Positions 25,201 to 34,305 of a stretch of DNA of 64,000 nt are shown here, one piece after another. Numbering within the stretch: position 1 is the stretch's first letter; each line of letters begins with the position of its first letter. The DNA lies in assembly GCA_030388725.1 (NCBI GenBank), contig CP128857.1:3100001-3164000 (forward strand), given 5' to 3'. The notes under the pieces are model-generated. The model was given only the letters and a program-made list of their open reading frames with translations. It ran no database searches and was not told where the DNA came from. Both the position numbers and the translations under genes were made by a program. This stretch comes from Prodigiosinella aquatilis. GTDB lineage: Bacteria; Pseudomonadota; Gammaproteobacteria; Enterobacterales; Enterobacteriaceae.

Positions 25201-28200
25201 CGCAATTGCACCTGAGCCTGTGTCCAGGCAAAGGTTTTATCACGTTCAAACGCACTACGATCATGATGCTTATCGATCACATCAATCAGTTCTTCACGCG
25301 AGGTAGCGATAACGGTCCAGAACGCCAGACGAACCGTTTTACCAGCGGGAACCGTCACCTGCTGACGCAGTGAAAATATGGGATCAAGTACCGTGCCTGT
25401 GGTATTCGACAACGCCTTACGGCCTGAAATAGCATCGGCAGTCATAACTGATTTCCCCCGGCCGATAAAACGCGCACGGTCGGATTCATACTGTATTTCG
25501 CTGCCATCCGCCCCTTCCAGCACCATAAAATGTGCAGCCCAGACCGGATGCTCATCCTGGCTTCTTGGCCGACGGGTAGCAATTAATGCAGAAAATTCAT
25601 CCAGATACTCTGTTTGTATAAATAAACGGGAAAAGGCTGTATGAGCATTATCGGCACTGGGCGGAGCCAGCACGATTTCCGCATAGGACGTCAGTTCAAT
25701 GTCACGTTGCCGCCGGCCACTGTTCGTCAGGGTAATACGGCGTACTTCACCATCGCTTTCACACGAAACCAATATATCCATCGTAGTGGTCAATGTGCGT
25801 TCATAACGGATAAAGGAGGCGTGATCTTCCCCGAAAATAACATCGTGACGATGGGGTGGTTCGCCAATTGCACTATTGATGATGTTAGAAGGGGGCGGCA
25901 GATTTCCCGTCGGTTCCATTAACGGATGTTCGTCAGCCGCAGTCCAGATTCTTCCACTGCGCATATCACGTAACAGAATAAAACTCCCCCAGTGATCCCG
26001 GGTCGGATCTTCCCGCCAGCGTGTAACCGCTAACCCACGACAGTGACTATAACCGGATCCGGTTGTGGTGAGCATCACAGCATAGCGGCCATTGGAAAGT
26101 AAATGTGTTACAGGCGCTCCTGCGGGTATAGCGGAAAAACGCCGCAATATGGCCGTTTCATTAGTGCTTTCACTCCGGCTGTCTTTCACATCGTCTGGTA
26201 GCGGTTCAGCAATAGCGACGTGCACTGGCCGGCTTTCCTGTAACAGCAGGTTACAGGACTGGATCATCGGTTCACGATGAAAACGGCAGCGCATATTGCC
26301 ATCATGTAACGTGTTGGCGATCGCCACCAGTGTCATCCCCTGATGGTGTGCCATGAAGCTGTAAACAATGGCCACCTTTTCATTATCTGGCAAGCGCGAA
26401 GGTGTAAAATCCATTGCTTCATAAAATCCATAGCGGCCAGAAGCCCCCAGCGCCGCCAAGCGCTCATAGTTTCGACAGGCGGCAAGCGGATCGATCATGG
26501 TTGCCAACCCGGTCGCATACGGCGCTACCACCAGATTATCCGCCAGTCCCCGTTTTAACCCCAGACCAGGAACACCGAAATTGGTGTATTGATAGATGAA
26601 ATCGATATCACGCGCATTATAGGCCGATTCAGAAATGCCCCAGGGAAGTGATAGGCTTCGGCCATAAGTTTGCTGCTGCGCCACAATCAGACGGGTCGTC
26701 TGTTCCAGCAAACTCCCTAATGGAGCACGCATCAACAACGATGGCATCAGGTACTCGAACATCGAACCCGACCATGACATCAGTGCCGAGCTACGGCCGA
26801 TACGCGTGGCACCCCGTCCCAGACGAAACCAGTGTCGAGTGCCGACATCGCCTTTGGCGATAGCAAACAGACTGGCTAATCGCGCCTCGGAAGCCAGCAG
26901 ATCATAGCAACTGACATCAAGGCGATTTTCCGACATTAAATAGCCAATCGACAGCAGCTTACGCTCCGGGTCAACAAGAAACTTAAAGTCCATTTCCATC
27001 GCCATCGTCCGTGCCCGAGAAGCCAGGTTCTGCAACCGCTCAACCAGCATATCGCGCAGAGCACCAGAGCAGACCCGTTCCCTCTCCTGCTCAACTAACA
27101 TCGATCGCGCGGCATTCATCCAGAAAATAGGGTCGGCGATCACACCATCATCAGTTCGCGGTAACAACACATAAGTTCGCTGCAACAACGGTTCCAACTG
27201 CACAAGAGATGCCGATAACAGACGTTCAGGGGCAAGATCACTGTTCAGTAAATGCTCAATATTGTCTAACGACTGGAGTAGCAAAGGCTCATTCTGAGTC
27301 TCCTGATGCCGAGAAAGCGCATCACGAATCAGTTGGAGATGGTCGGCTAATGGCTCACGAACATCCTGTTCCCAGCTCGCTTCCTGCCATAACTCACAGG
27401 CATTCGCCAATGCGATCAGATCACCAGCCAGATTGCCACTATCCACCGAAGAGACATAAGCCGGTAATAATGTCTGGAGCATCTGCGTGTCATACCAGTT
27501 AAGAAAATGGCCATTAAAACGCTGTAACTGATCCAGAGTGGTGAACGTCGCTTCCAGACGATCAAGCACATTCTCTATGCCAATCCAGCCAAAATCTCGC
27601 GCTGACACCGTGGAGAGTAAATACAGACCAATATTGGTGGGCGAGGTACGGTGAGCAATAACCGGTTTTGGACGCTCCTGAAAATTATCCGGTGGCAGGC
27701 CATGTTCATGCTCAGTGACAAAGGTTTCGAAAAAACGCCAGGTACGCCGGGCGATCAATCTCAACGCCTGTTTATCCGTCTCGCTAATGTCTTCCTCCCG
27801 TGTAATAGCACGCTCTTCACTGGCCCATAATGCCAACGCGGGTGCAGCTAACCATAGTAATGCCAGCGGAAGCCAAAGTGGCCAGTTCCAGGGTGACATC
27901 ATCAGCGCGCCACCAACCACAATTACGCCAAGCAACAAACTGCCAGCCATGTAAACATAAAAACCCACCAGCGTCAGACGAGGACGCCGCCCGGATTCCG
28001 CCGCGGTCGTCCACTCCAGCAAATGCTTGCGGGTGATAGTCAAACGCACCAGGGTACGAGAGAGAGCATCAAGCACTCGCCAGCTATTATCGAGAAGAAA
28101 CGCCAGCAAAAGGAAGACCTGCATGAATGCCAGTTTGAGGTCACTCAACAGATGTTCGAGGGGATGGCTCTGCTGCAATGACTTCTGGCGTGTCAGTCCC

Positions 28201-30815
28201 CACCAGCAGCGGGAAATGATATCCCAGAAAATCGGCAAATAAGCCGAGAATGCCAGCACCAACAGCACCGCGAGGAAACCTTTCCACGCCAGCGCCAACG
28301 GCAAGACGTTAAAAAGAAACATCATCAACAACAAACTGGGGGCTAAAAGCGAACGCCGTAGGTTATCAACCATCTTCCAGCGTCCTACTGCGGATAACGA
28401 CGCCGTCTTGCCTGTAGCGGTATGCGCCAGCCCCAGGATCCACGGTAAGAGTTGCCAGTCACCACGCGTCCAGCGGTGTTGCCGCTGGACAACAACGTCA
28501 TAGCGGGAGGGAAAAGTTTCGATCAGTTCAACATCCGATGCCAGTCCCGAACGGGCATAACTGCCCTCAAACAGATCATGGCTCAATAACGTGTTTTCAG
28601 GAATGCGTCCCTCTAATGCCCGTTCAAAAGCATCCACGTCATAGATTCCCTTTCCGGTATAGGAACCATTACCGAATAAATCCTGATAGACATCAGATAC
28701 TGCGGCTTCATAAGGATTAATGCCCCCCGGCGCAGTGAAAATACGCTGATACCGTGACCCTTCATGTCCTGCGGGCAGCGATGGCGTAATACGGGGTTGC
28801 AAAATGGCATAACCGGCGACAATATGCTGACCGCTGGCATCCCAGCATGGCTGGTTAAGCGGGTGCGCCATTTTGCCAATCAGTTTTAATGCCGTATCAC
28901 GAGGTAAAAGCGTATCCGCATCCAGCGTAATCACATAGCGGACATCCGGCGGGACATAAACAGCTTGTTGCTCAACCGGTATAAAACTGGTATCCGTAGC
29001 ACCACGCAATAAGCGGTTAAGTTCGTGCAATTTTCCCCGTTTACGCTCCCAGCCCATCCACACATTTTCACTGGCGTTGAACAGTCTTTTACGATGCAGC
29101 AATAAAAAACGCCTGCCGGCAGGCCCCGGTTCATAGCGGTCATTAAGCTGCTGGATGGTTCGTGATGCCAGGCTTAACAGCGCGTGATCTCTTTCGATAG
29201 TTTCCGTATCGGCATCAATACCATCCGTCAGCAAGGCAAACGTCATGTCGCCCTGGCCACTGGACAGATAATGAACTTCGAGTTGCGCTATTTGTTGCAG
29301 GATATCCTGCTCATTGGACAGCAATGTCGGTATCACTATCATGGTCCGGTAACGCGTTGGCACACCATATAATAGTTCCAACCCAGCCAATGGCGAGGCA
29401 CCGCATAACGCGGTAATCAGGCGGTTAACCCAGGCTATCGCAACTTCAGAAAATGGAATCAGGCAGACGAGGCCGATAAATATCAGCCAGACGGCTGAAA
29501 CCACGGGGAATGACAATATGGCCCCTATCCCCGCGAATAACAGTGCAGTAAAAAACCCGATTGATCCCAGATAGCCGGTCATGCCAACACGCCGGGTAAA
29601 CCGGTTAAAACACAGTGCGGCTCCAGGCCGAAAACCGATAGCCGCTTCCAGTTGCGGTCTCCCTTCTGCAATCAGGTAATAACCTGGATCGCGTTTTCGG
29701 GCACTGAGATCATCATAAGGCGATAAATCAGGGTCACCATGCGCCATCAGTAAGGCTTCTTTCGCAATATCCAATTCTGTACACGGCGCCCGACGCCCAA
29801 GATGCTCAATTGCACTGCGGTATAGATTGCGGGTGGTAAAATCCATCTCATCGAATGCACTACCTTCCCGTAGACACACATCAACCAGACTGACACTTTC
29901 AAAAAATGTCGCCCAATCCATGTCGGAAATTAGCCGCATGCTGGTGATAATATTACGCACAGTGACGTTGGACGCGCCAAGGCGTTGCTGGGTGGATTGC
30001 ACAACTTCATCCATCGAACTTCCCTGCTGGCTCAGTCGGTATTCCAGCCATCCCAGTGCGGGTGTAGTTCGGGGATCCAGATCGCGTAAGCGTTTCACCA
30101 ACTGAGCCGCAAACGTATCGGACAAAGGTGCCTTGTTGTAACGGGCAATTTCATTAGCCAATGCAGCTTGCCCATCCCCGGCACGCAAAAGATTATTCGC
30201 AACGGATTCCGCTTCGGCTCGCGCCAGACGCCCTGCGGTCATTTGGTCGGCCAGACGACGTAGATTTTCAATCAACACAATACGCAAGGTAATGGCAACA
30301 GCCCACAGTTCCCCGATCGTCAAGGGCTGCACTTCTTGATATGCCGTGATGAAACGGCGTAATGCTTCTGGATCAATATAGCTATCCGTGTGAGCGACGA
30401 AAGCCCACACCAGACCGAATACCCGTGGATAACCGACAAACGGCCCCTGAGATAACTTAGGCAGTTGTCGGTAATAATGTGGGGGAAGATCTTCACGGAC
30501 TTCACGAATCTGCTCAGCGACCAGATGATAGTTATCCAATAACCACTCGGCTGCCGGCACCACACGTCGGCCTTTTTCCAGTTCGGCGGCATTGGCGCGA
30601 TAAGCGGCCAGGAGCACTTTAGCATTATCATTCAGTCGATGGTGTAACGGCGGAACAAAAGGCGGTGAACTCGTCACCGTCTGAACGGTAGCCAATGTGC
30701 GCCCGTTTTGTTCCAAACGTTCCGGGCCAAATAACTCGCCTCTTACCGGTAGAGTATCATTCCAGGGCGACGAGGATTCACGCGAATTAAACCGTGATCG
30801 AGAGAATATTTTCAT
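22218..30815 (-). CDS. Cyclic beta-1,2-glucan synthase (NdvB/ChvB/Cgs type)
   Basis: Giant inner-membrane enzyme of 2865 residues, the same size as Brucella Cgs (2867). It makes cyclic beta-1,2-glucans in the periplasm for osmoprotection and host interaction. Order: N-terminal region; TM pair near 415-465; GT84 transferase about 475-820 with LDADTLLPRD near 628 and RQHRWTRGDWQ (Q-x3-RW) near 778; TM segments near 820-865, 890 and 948-995; glycoamylase-like domain about 1250-1480; then the long GH94 phosphorylase region about 1550-2865, with GSGDWNDGMNRVG near 2545 holding the catalytic Asp. All parts needed for initiation, elongation, length control and cyclisation are present. Enterobacteria usually make OpgGH-type glucans, so this gene is patchy in the group. 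No transporter of the NdvA/ChvA type is adjacent. Confidence 0.92.
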   Translation of the reverse strand: MKIFSRSRFNSRESSSPWNDTLPVRGELFGPERLEQNGRTLATVQTVTSSPPFVPPLHHRLNDNAKVLLAAYRANAAELEKGRRVVPAAEWLLDNYHLVAEQIREVREDLPPHYYRQLPKLSQGPFVGYPRVFGLVWAFVAHTDSYIDPEALRRFITAYQEVQPLTIGELWAVAITLRIVLIENLRRLADQMTAGRLARAEAESVANNLLRAGDGQAALANEIARYNKAPLSDTFAAQLVKRLRDLDPRTTPALGWLEYRLSQQGSSMDEVVQSTQQRLGASNVTVRNIITSMRLISDMDWATFFESVSLVDVCLREGSAFDEMDFTTRNLYRSAIEHLGRRAPCTELDIAKEALLMAHGDPDLSPYDDLSARKRDPGYYLIAEGRPQLEAAIGFRPGAALCFNRFTRRVGMTGYLGSIGFFTALLFAGIGAILSFPVVSAVWLIFIGLVCLIPFSEVAIAWVNRLITALCGASPLAGLELLYGVPTRYRTMIVIPTLLSNEQDILQQIAQLEVHYLSSGQGDMTFALLTDGIDADTETIERDHALLSLASRTIQQLNDRYEPGPAGRRFLLLHRKRLFNASENVWMGWERKRGKLHELNRLLRGATDTSFIPVEQQAVYVPPDVRYVITLDADTLLPRDTALKLIGKMAHPLNQPCWDASGQHIVAGYAILQPRITPSLPAGHEGSRYQRIFTAPGGINPYEAAVSDVYQDLFGNGSYTGKGIYDVDAFERALEGRIPENTLLSHDLFEGSYARSGLASDVELIETFPSRYDVVVQRQHRWTRGDWQLLPWILGLAHTATGKTASLSAVGRWKMVDNLRRSLLAPSLLLMMFLFNVLPLALAWKGFLAVLLVLAFSAYLPIFWDIISRCWWGLTRQKSLQQSHPLEHLLSDLKLAFMQVFLLLAFLLDNSWRVLDALSRTLVRLTITRKHLLEWTTAAESGRRPRLTLVGFYVYMAGSLLLGVIVVGGALMMSPWNWPLWLPLALLWLAAPALALWASEERAITREEDISETDKQALRLIARRTWRFFETFVTEHEHGLPPDNFQERPKPVIAHRTSPTNIGLYLLSTVSARDFGWIGIENVLDRLEATFTTLDQLQRFNGHFLNWYDTQMLQTLLPAYVSSVDSGNLAGDLIALANACELWQEASWEQDVREPLADHLQLIRDALSRHQETQNEPLLLQSLDNIEHLLNSDLAPERLLSASLVQLEPLLQRTYVLLPRTDDGVIADPIFWMNAARSMLVEQERERVCSGALRDMLVERLQNLASRARTMAMEMDFKFLVDPERKLLSIGYLMSENRLDVSCYDLLASEARLASLFAIAKGDVGTRHWFRLGRGATRIGRSSALMSWSGSMFEYLMPSLLMRAPLGSLLEQTTRLIVAQQQTYGRSLSLPWGISESAYNARDIDFIYQYTNFGVPGLGLKRGLADNLVVAPYATGLATMIDPLAACRNYERLAALGASGRYGFYEAMDFTPSRLPDNEKVAIVYSFMAHHQGMTLVAIANTLHDGNMRCRFHREPMIQSCNLLLQESRPVHVAIAEPLPDDVKDSRSESTNETAILRRFSAIPAGAPVTHLLSNGRYAVMLTTTGSGYSHCRGLAVTRWREDPTRDHWGSFILLRDMRSGRIWTAADEHPLMEPTGNLPPPSNIINSAIGEPPHRHDVIFGEDHASFIRYERTLTTTMDILVSCESDGEVRRITLTNSGRRQRDIELTSYAEIVLAPPSADNAHTAFSRLFIQTEYLDEFSALIATRRPRSQDEHPVWAAHFMVLEGADGSEIQYESDRARFIGRGKSVMTADAISGRKALSNTTGTVLDPIFSLRQQVTVPAGKTVRLAFWTVIATSREELIDVIDKHHDRSAFERDKTFAWTQAQVQLRHLGVKAEEAADFQRLAAPVLYADPRFRAPVESIVRGAGAQSGLWPMSISGDLPIVLLRIDDIDDIAQVHQLLRAHEYWRMKLLNVDLVIVNERASSYIQDLQMAIETAIHSSQSRPRLGGAQTRGSVFALRADLMSQESRALLLSVARISLIARRGAISHQLDLIPYAPPRRRLPRMLKPSVPDKMPLTEELEFFNGIGGFARQGREYVTVLEAELTTPAPWVNIIANPTFGFQVSEVGSGYTWAENSRENQLTPWGNDAVSDPGGEALYVHDDVSGVLWTPTAWPINDGGCYVARHGLGYSKFAHNANGIELELLQYVPLVDPIKISRLKVHNTSTQVRYLTITAYAEWVLGGLRSASAPYLLSHVDTQTGAMLVNNLWSGSFPGRIGFADLAGQQSSLTADRTEFIGRNGQMRLPAALIENRQLSGNVAAGVDPCSVLQTQIHLAPGEQTEIVWCIGQGTSVEQVRDLIEKYRKIDLDQVLSEVEAHWEAITGAIQVKTPDRAMDIMLNGWLLYQTLSCRIQARCGFYQASGAYGFRDQLQDGMALTFSSPQETRQHLLRAAGRQFVEGDFQHWWLPHSGAGVRTHISDDRVWLAFATATYVQVSQDYSVLAESICFLDGPPVAPDEHDIFFQPMPCAESASLFEHCARGLDQCLSLTGTHGLPLMGSGDWNDGMNRVGEGGKGESVWLGWLLIRTIEIFAPLADASEAERVSRWREHAESVRQAIERTAWDGAWYRRATFDDGTWLGSHSNDECVIDSIVQSWAVLSGAAIPERAALAMASMEDYLIRRKEGLALLFTPPFDHTMHDPGYIKGYPPGLRENGGQYTHAALWAVLAFAQLGEGNKAAELFALLNPINHASTPEQVSRYRVEPYVIAADVYSVAPHTGRGGWTWYTGSAGWMYRAGIEGILGIHREGDRLIICPCIPSHWPGFEAAVTLGDAHYAIRVVNDSHRCRGIAQATLDDVTIPFEAEEGSVQVTVVSGAHQILLTL

Positions 30816-31137
30816 AATCGCCTTTTAACCTGAGCGCAAAATCCGCACAGGTGGTATTGAAAGTAACGTCAAAAAAGCTGACAAACCTTATGGGTACAGG
30901 AGTATCAGTGCTTTAATAAAGTTATGAGAGTGCGAACATCCGCTCGAATTCGCTCACGTCATGAGCGGAGGTGACTAAAAGTAAAGCGAATTTAAGTATA
31001 GTAGATAAAATGTCCGACCATTGAATATTCTGTCGGAGCAGGTAGGTTAAAAAACGCCAACTCTATCAAAGCAGGGCGTTATCTGACTCAGCCTGGAATC
31101 CTTTCCAGGCATGATTGGCAGGTATCACGTCCGGCAC
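30816..31137. other. Intergenic region between glucan synthase and ganR
   Basis: This is the upstream region of the glucan synthase gene and the downstream end of ganR. It contains the ganR terminator (31046-31080), a GCCTGGAA/TTCCAGGC hairpin at 31091-31110, and a TCCGCTC/GAGCGGA repeat at 30939-30969 near the glucan synthase promoter. No gene is seen. Confidence 0.55.
31046..31080 (-). terminator. ganR rho-independent terminator
   Basis: On the minus strand AACGCC (31080-31075) pairs with GGCGTT (31058-31053) and runs straight into TTTTTT. It lies about 58 bases after the ganR stop. Confidence 0.7.
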
Positions 31138-32220
31138 TCAAACACCAATCTGGCTTATCTTTTGAGCGAGCGCTCGCAATTCATCTGCAATCTGTTGCAA
31201 GTTATTGTCATCATGAACCTGCGGCCCGGTCGAGTTACGTATCACCAGTTTTGCCGGCAGGATCGACGACGAGCGCTGTGCGTCGTCCTCATTGACCCCA
31301 AGCACTCGTCTCACCGCTTCTCTGCCTTGCAAGTCCAGATCCAGCGATACGGTGGTTAATGCCGGATAAAAGAACGCGCTTTCATAGGTATTATCGTAAC
31401 CAATTACTGATTTCTCTCCGGGAATAGACAATTGATGTTGGTGGAAAGCACTCAATACACCAAGTGACATCTGATCATTACCCACCAGCACCGCCGAGAA
31501 GTGCGGTGTTTCCCGCATCATTTGTAGCGCCCCCGCATAACCACTTTGCGCATCCCAGTTACCATGCAACACCGTAACAGGATTCAGTCCGTAATCATGC
31601 AGCGTCTCCTGCCAGTTTTTCAGCCGCAGATTGGCTGAAATAGAGTGCTGGGGACCAGCCAACAGCGCGATATCACGGTGCCCCAACTCATAGAGATACT
31701 TCACGCTGGCGCGGGTGCCATCCGCTGGATTGAAGGAAACGTTGAACACCGAGCTATAAGGGTCTACATCCAGAAACAGACAGATGATATCGTCATTGTC
31801 CGCAGCGATTTTTTCCGCCGCCACCGTTTCCAGTGGGACGTTGATGATAACCTTCTCCACCAGTTGGGACTTAAGTTCATTGATGGAGTCCTGGATAGCA
31901 TGGTTGACGTTCTCATCAATCATTGAAATCAACACCAGATACCCTTCAACATTCGCGTAACGTTTTACCGCTGCCGCCACCTGGGATGGCGCATGCAACG
32001 CCAGTGAAATCGTCACCAGCCCCAACGTCCGACTGCGTTTACCTACCAGTTGTTGCGCCAGACGATTCGGCACATACCTTAATAGCTCAATAGACTGCTC
32101 GACCTTGCGGCGCGTGGATTCTGATACATTGGCAGACTTGTTCAGCACCCGGGAAACCGTCTGGTAAGATACGCCGGCATGACGAGCGACATCCTCTAAC
32201 GTACTGCTTTTCGACTTCAT
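31138..32220 (-). CDS. ganR: LacI-family regulator of galactan genes, GanR
   Basis: LacI/GalR repressor of 360 residues. The HTH reads TLEDVARHAGVSYQTVSRVL (residues 6-25), followed by the hinge helix RYVPNRLAQQLVGKRS and a periplasmic-binding-type sugar domain with LGLVTISL, GHRDIALLAGP and VLVGNDQMSLGVL. The C-terminal DDAQRSSSILPAKLVIRNST is the usual ending. The ATG at 32220 has GGGAG upstream, and the longer frame is not homologous. It is divergent from ganL over about 265 bases, matching D. dadantii, where the gan genes encode galactan uptake and breakdown. The likely inducer is a galacto-oligosaccharide or galactose (inference). Confidence 0.88.
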   Translation of the reverse strand: MKSKSSTLEDVARHAGVSYQTVSRVLNKSANVSESTRRKVEQSIELLRYVPNRLAQQLVGKRSRTLGLVTISLALHAPSQVAAAVKRYANVEGYLVLISMIDENVNHAIQDSINELKSQLVEKVIINVPLETVAAEKIAADNDDIICLFLDVDPYSSVFNVSFNPADGTRASVKYLYELGHRDIALLAGPQHSISANLRLKNWQETLHDYGLNPVTVLHGNWDAQSGYAGALQMMRETPHFSAVLVGNDQMSLGVLSAFHQHQLSIPGEKSVIGYDNTYESAFFYPALTTVSLDLDLQGREAVRRVLGVNEDDAQRSSSILPAKLVIRNSTGPQVHDDNNLQQIADELRALAQKISQIGV

Positions 32221-32335
32221 AGTCCGCTCCCTGCAATAGTGATGGTTTAATTGTAACAGGCGCTCCGCCGCCAACATAGTTATCGTTACAATACGCCAAA
32301 AAACCACCTTAAAAGTTACTCGTTCACATATTAGA

Positions 32336-32357
32336 ATAAGTGATCAACTTCACTTAT
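32336..32357. promoter_or_regulatory. Palindrome in ganR-ganL spacer (candidate GanR site)
   Basis: ATAAGTGA and TCACTTAT are perfect inverted arms around 6 bases, about 130 bases before ganL. The size and symmetry suit a LacI-family site, though the spacer is wider than in classic LacI/GalR operators. No identical copy was found before ganE/ganK. Confidence 0.4.
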
Positions 32358-32484
32358 CATTACAAATATCGCTGTTTTATTTGCATTAAATCACAATAAA
32401 TTGATAAGAGAATTGTTTGTTATGTAAATTAGTCCTTTCATAGCCTTTTAAATGTGAACGTATTACAAATATAAAGAGGCATAC

Positions 32485-33735
32485 ATGAATATGACGTTGC
32501 GTACCCTATCCGTCGCTATTGCAGTGACGCTCACTTCCCCTTCTCTGTTTGCCATTGATTTCCACGGCTATTTGCGATCTGGTGTGGGTGTCTCGCGTAA
32601 TGGCAGCCTGGAGGAGTGGCAAAAAAACAAGGTAGGTCGTCTGGGAAATGAATCCGACACCTATGGCGAAGTTGAGCTGGGCAGTGAGGTTTACAAAAAA
32701 AATGATGTCAGTTTCTATGTGGACAGTATGGTCAGCATGGTGTCTAACGGTGCTACTGACAATGAAACCACTATTGGCGATAACGCTCAGTTCGGGCTCC
32801 GCCAGCTTAATTTACAGATCAAAGGTCTGATCCCTGGCGATCCAAACGCGGTGATCTGGGGCGGCAAACGCTATTACCAACGCCACGATCTGCACATCAT
32901 TGATACTAAATACTGGAATATCTCTGGTGCGGGCGCGGGCGTAGAAAATTTGTCCTTTGGTCCTGGCGCGGTTTCAGTGGCCTGGATCCGGGGTGATGGC
33001 AATGATGTGGACTACCGGGTAAATAACGATAACGACCTCAACATCAACTATCTCGACCTGCGCTATGCCGGTTGGAAACCCTGGTCTGGCGCCTGGACAG
33101 AATTTGGCATTGATTACGCCATGCCTAATCCGACCAAAAAACAGAAAGAGTATGGTGGCCTGTACGACGCCAAGAATGGCGTGATGCTCACCAGTGAAAT
33201 CAGTCAGGACATGTTGGGTGGCTATGACAAGATCGTGTTGCAGTATGCCACCAAAGGTCTGGCGCAAAATATGGTGTCTCAAGGCGGAGGCTGGTATGAC
33301 GTCTGGAACACCACTGATGATGCCACCGGCTACCGGGTGATCAATACCGGCCTGGTTCCGATTACCGATAAATTCTCGCTCAACCACGTATTGACCTATG
33401 GTTCGGCAAACAATATCAGCGCTCAAATCGATAAAAGCCGTTTGATCTCGCTGGTTGGTCGTGCACAGTATCAATTCACCGATTATGTCCGCGCTATCGG
33501 CGAAGTCGGCGTCTTCTACCAGAAAGATGACCACAAGGATGGCAGTCAGTACAAACAGGGTGGTGAGAAATACACCATTGCTCTGGGGTTAGCAGATGGA
33601 CCAGCGTTCATGTCACGTCCGGAATTACGCATCTTTGCCTCGTACCTGAATGATTCTGAGCAGGGTCAATCATTCCAGGATGGCACTGCCAGCAATACCT
33701 GGAATTTTGGTGTACAGGTGGAAGCATGGTGGTAA
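32485..33735 (+). CDS. ganL: Galactan oligosaccharide porin GanL (LamB-like)
   Basis: Outer-membrane sugar porin, LamB/maltoporin family, 416 residues. The signal peptide spans residues 1-23 (MNMTLRTLSVAIAVTLTSPS, then LFA) before mature IDFHGYLRSGVGVSRNG, the standard maltoporin N-terminus. Further maltoporin marks are GGKRYYQRHDLHIIDTKYWN (near residue 125), which carries the RYYQRxDxH motif, and the aromatic C-terminus VQVEAWW. It lets galacto-oligosaccharides cross the outer membrane. The start has AGAGG upstream. In D. dadantii ganL mutants fail to grow on galactan. The gene is monocistronic here, closed by a strong terminator at 33879. Confidence 0.92.
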   Translation: MNMTLRTLSVAIAVTLTSPSLFAIDFHGYLRSGVGVSRNGSLEEWQKNKVGRLGNESDTYGEVELGSEVYKKNDVSFYVDSMVSMVSNGATDNETTIGDNAQFGLRQLNLQIKGLIPGDPNAVIWGGKRYYQRHDLHIIDTKYWNISGAGAGVENLSFGPGAVSVAWIRGDGNDVDYRVNNDNDLNINYLDLRYAGWKPWSGAWTEFGIDYAMPNPTKKQKEYGGLYDAKNGVMLTSEISQDMLGGYDKIVLQYATKGLAQNMVSQGGGWYDVWNTTDDATGYRVINTGLVPITDKFSLNHVLTYGSANNISAQIDKSRLISLVGRAQYQFTDYVRAIGEVGVFYQKDDHKDGSQYKQGGEKYTIALGLADGPAFMSRPELRIFASYLNDSEQGQSFQDGTASNTWNFGVQVEAWW

Positions 33736-33878
33736 TAAAAATAAAATAGAATAAACCGCAACATTTCATACTGAAATTAATTGTACATTACTTCCCTCAG
33801 CAACTGAGTTTTACTATTGCTGGCAATGTGTTTTATATATGCAAAATAGATTTCAGGCTAGCGGATATAAATTCATTT

Positions 33879-33917
33879 ATTGATAACCACTCGAGGTGGT
33901 TATCAATATTTTTTATT
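33879..33917. terminator. Strong terminator between ganL and EIIB gene
   Basis: A 12-bp perfect stem (33879-33890 with 33896-33907, arm ATTGATAACCAC) with a 5-base loop is followed by ATTTTTTATT. It serves ganL and may also act on the opposite strand for the EIIB gene, whose stop is at 33919. Confidence 0.85.
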
Positions 33918-33918
33918 C

Positions 33919-34233
33919 TTAATCATTAATAGAAAAACGCGTTTCAAGTAACTTACGTAGATTATCCGATTGAGTACCAAATACGGCATGGACCTCCTGA
34001 CCAATAATAATTACGCCTAATGCTCCCGATTTCTGCAACCCGCCAGAATCCACCATAGACAGGTCATTAACGGTAACACGCAGCCGCGTAACACAGGCAT
34101 CCACATATTTTATGTTCTCTCTTCCGCCAAAGTGTTGTATTAATTTCTCCAGATACTGGTTGTCAATATCACTATCTTCCACCATTTTTTTGGGGTGGGA
34201 AAAATAGTTGATAAAAGATTTCAAATTTACCAT
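33919..34233 (-). CDS. Stand-alone PTS EIIB protein (glucose family)
   Basis: Phosphocarrier domain of the glucose/N-acetylglucosamine PTS family, 104 residues. The core is YLEKLIQHFGGRENIKYVDA, then CVTRLRVTV with the phosphorylated Cys, and GVIIIGQEVHAVFG. It has no EIIC or EIIA fused or nearby, so it is an orphan. It follows ganB in the same direction but beyond a terminator-like hairpin (34255-34287), and has its own GAGGAAA site. It might receive phosphate from general PTS proteins and serve a signalling or regulatory role at the gan locus, or it might be a leftover of a lost PTS. The eight published gan genes of D. dadantii do not include it, as far as I recall. Confidence 0.8.
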   Translation of the reverse strand: MVNLKSFINYFSHPKKMVEDSDIDNQYLEKLIQHFGGRENIKYVDACVTRLRVTVNDLSMVDSGGLQKSGALGVIIIGQEVHAVFGTQSDNLRKLLETRFSIND

Positions 34234-34254
34234 TATTATTTCCTCATATCATGT

Positions 34255-34287
34255 AAAAACAAAAACGCCCGCTCAATAGAACGGGCG
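34255..34287 (-). terminator. ganB terminator
   Basis: On the minus strand CGCCCG pairs with CGGGCG around a short loop and is followed by TTTTTGTTTTT. It begins about 18 bases after the ganB stop and separates the gan operon from the EIIB gene. Confidence 0.75.
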
Positions 34288-34305
34288 CAATCCATAAAGA
34301 CCAAC

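Noticed and set aside
32974..33534. 186-residue frame on the minus strand
   Set aside because: It is antisense to the ganL porin gene, which has clear signal peptide and maltoporin motifs.
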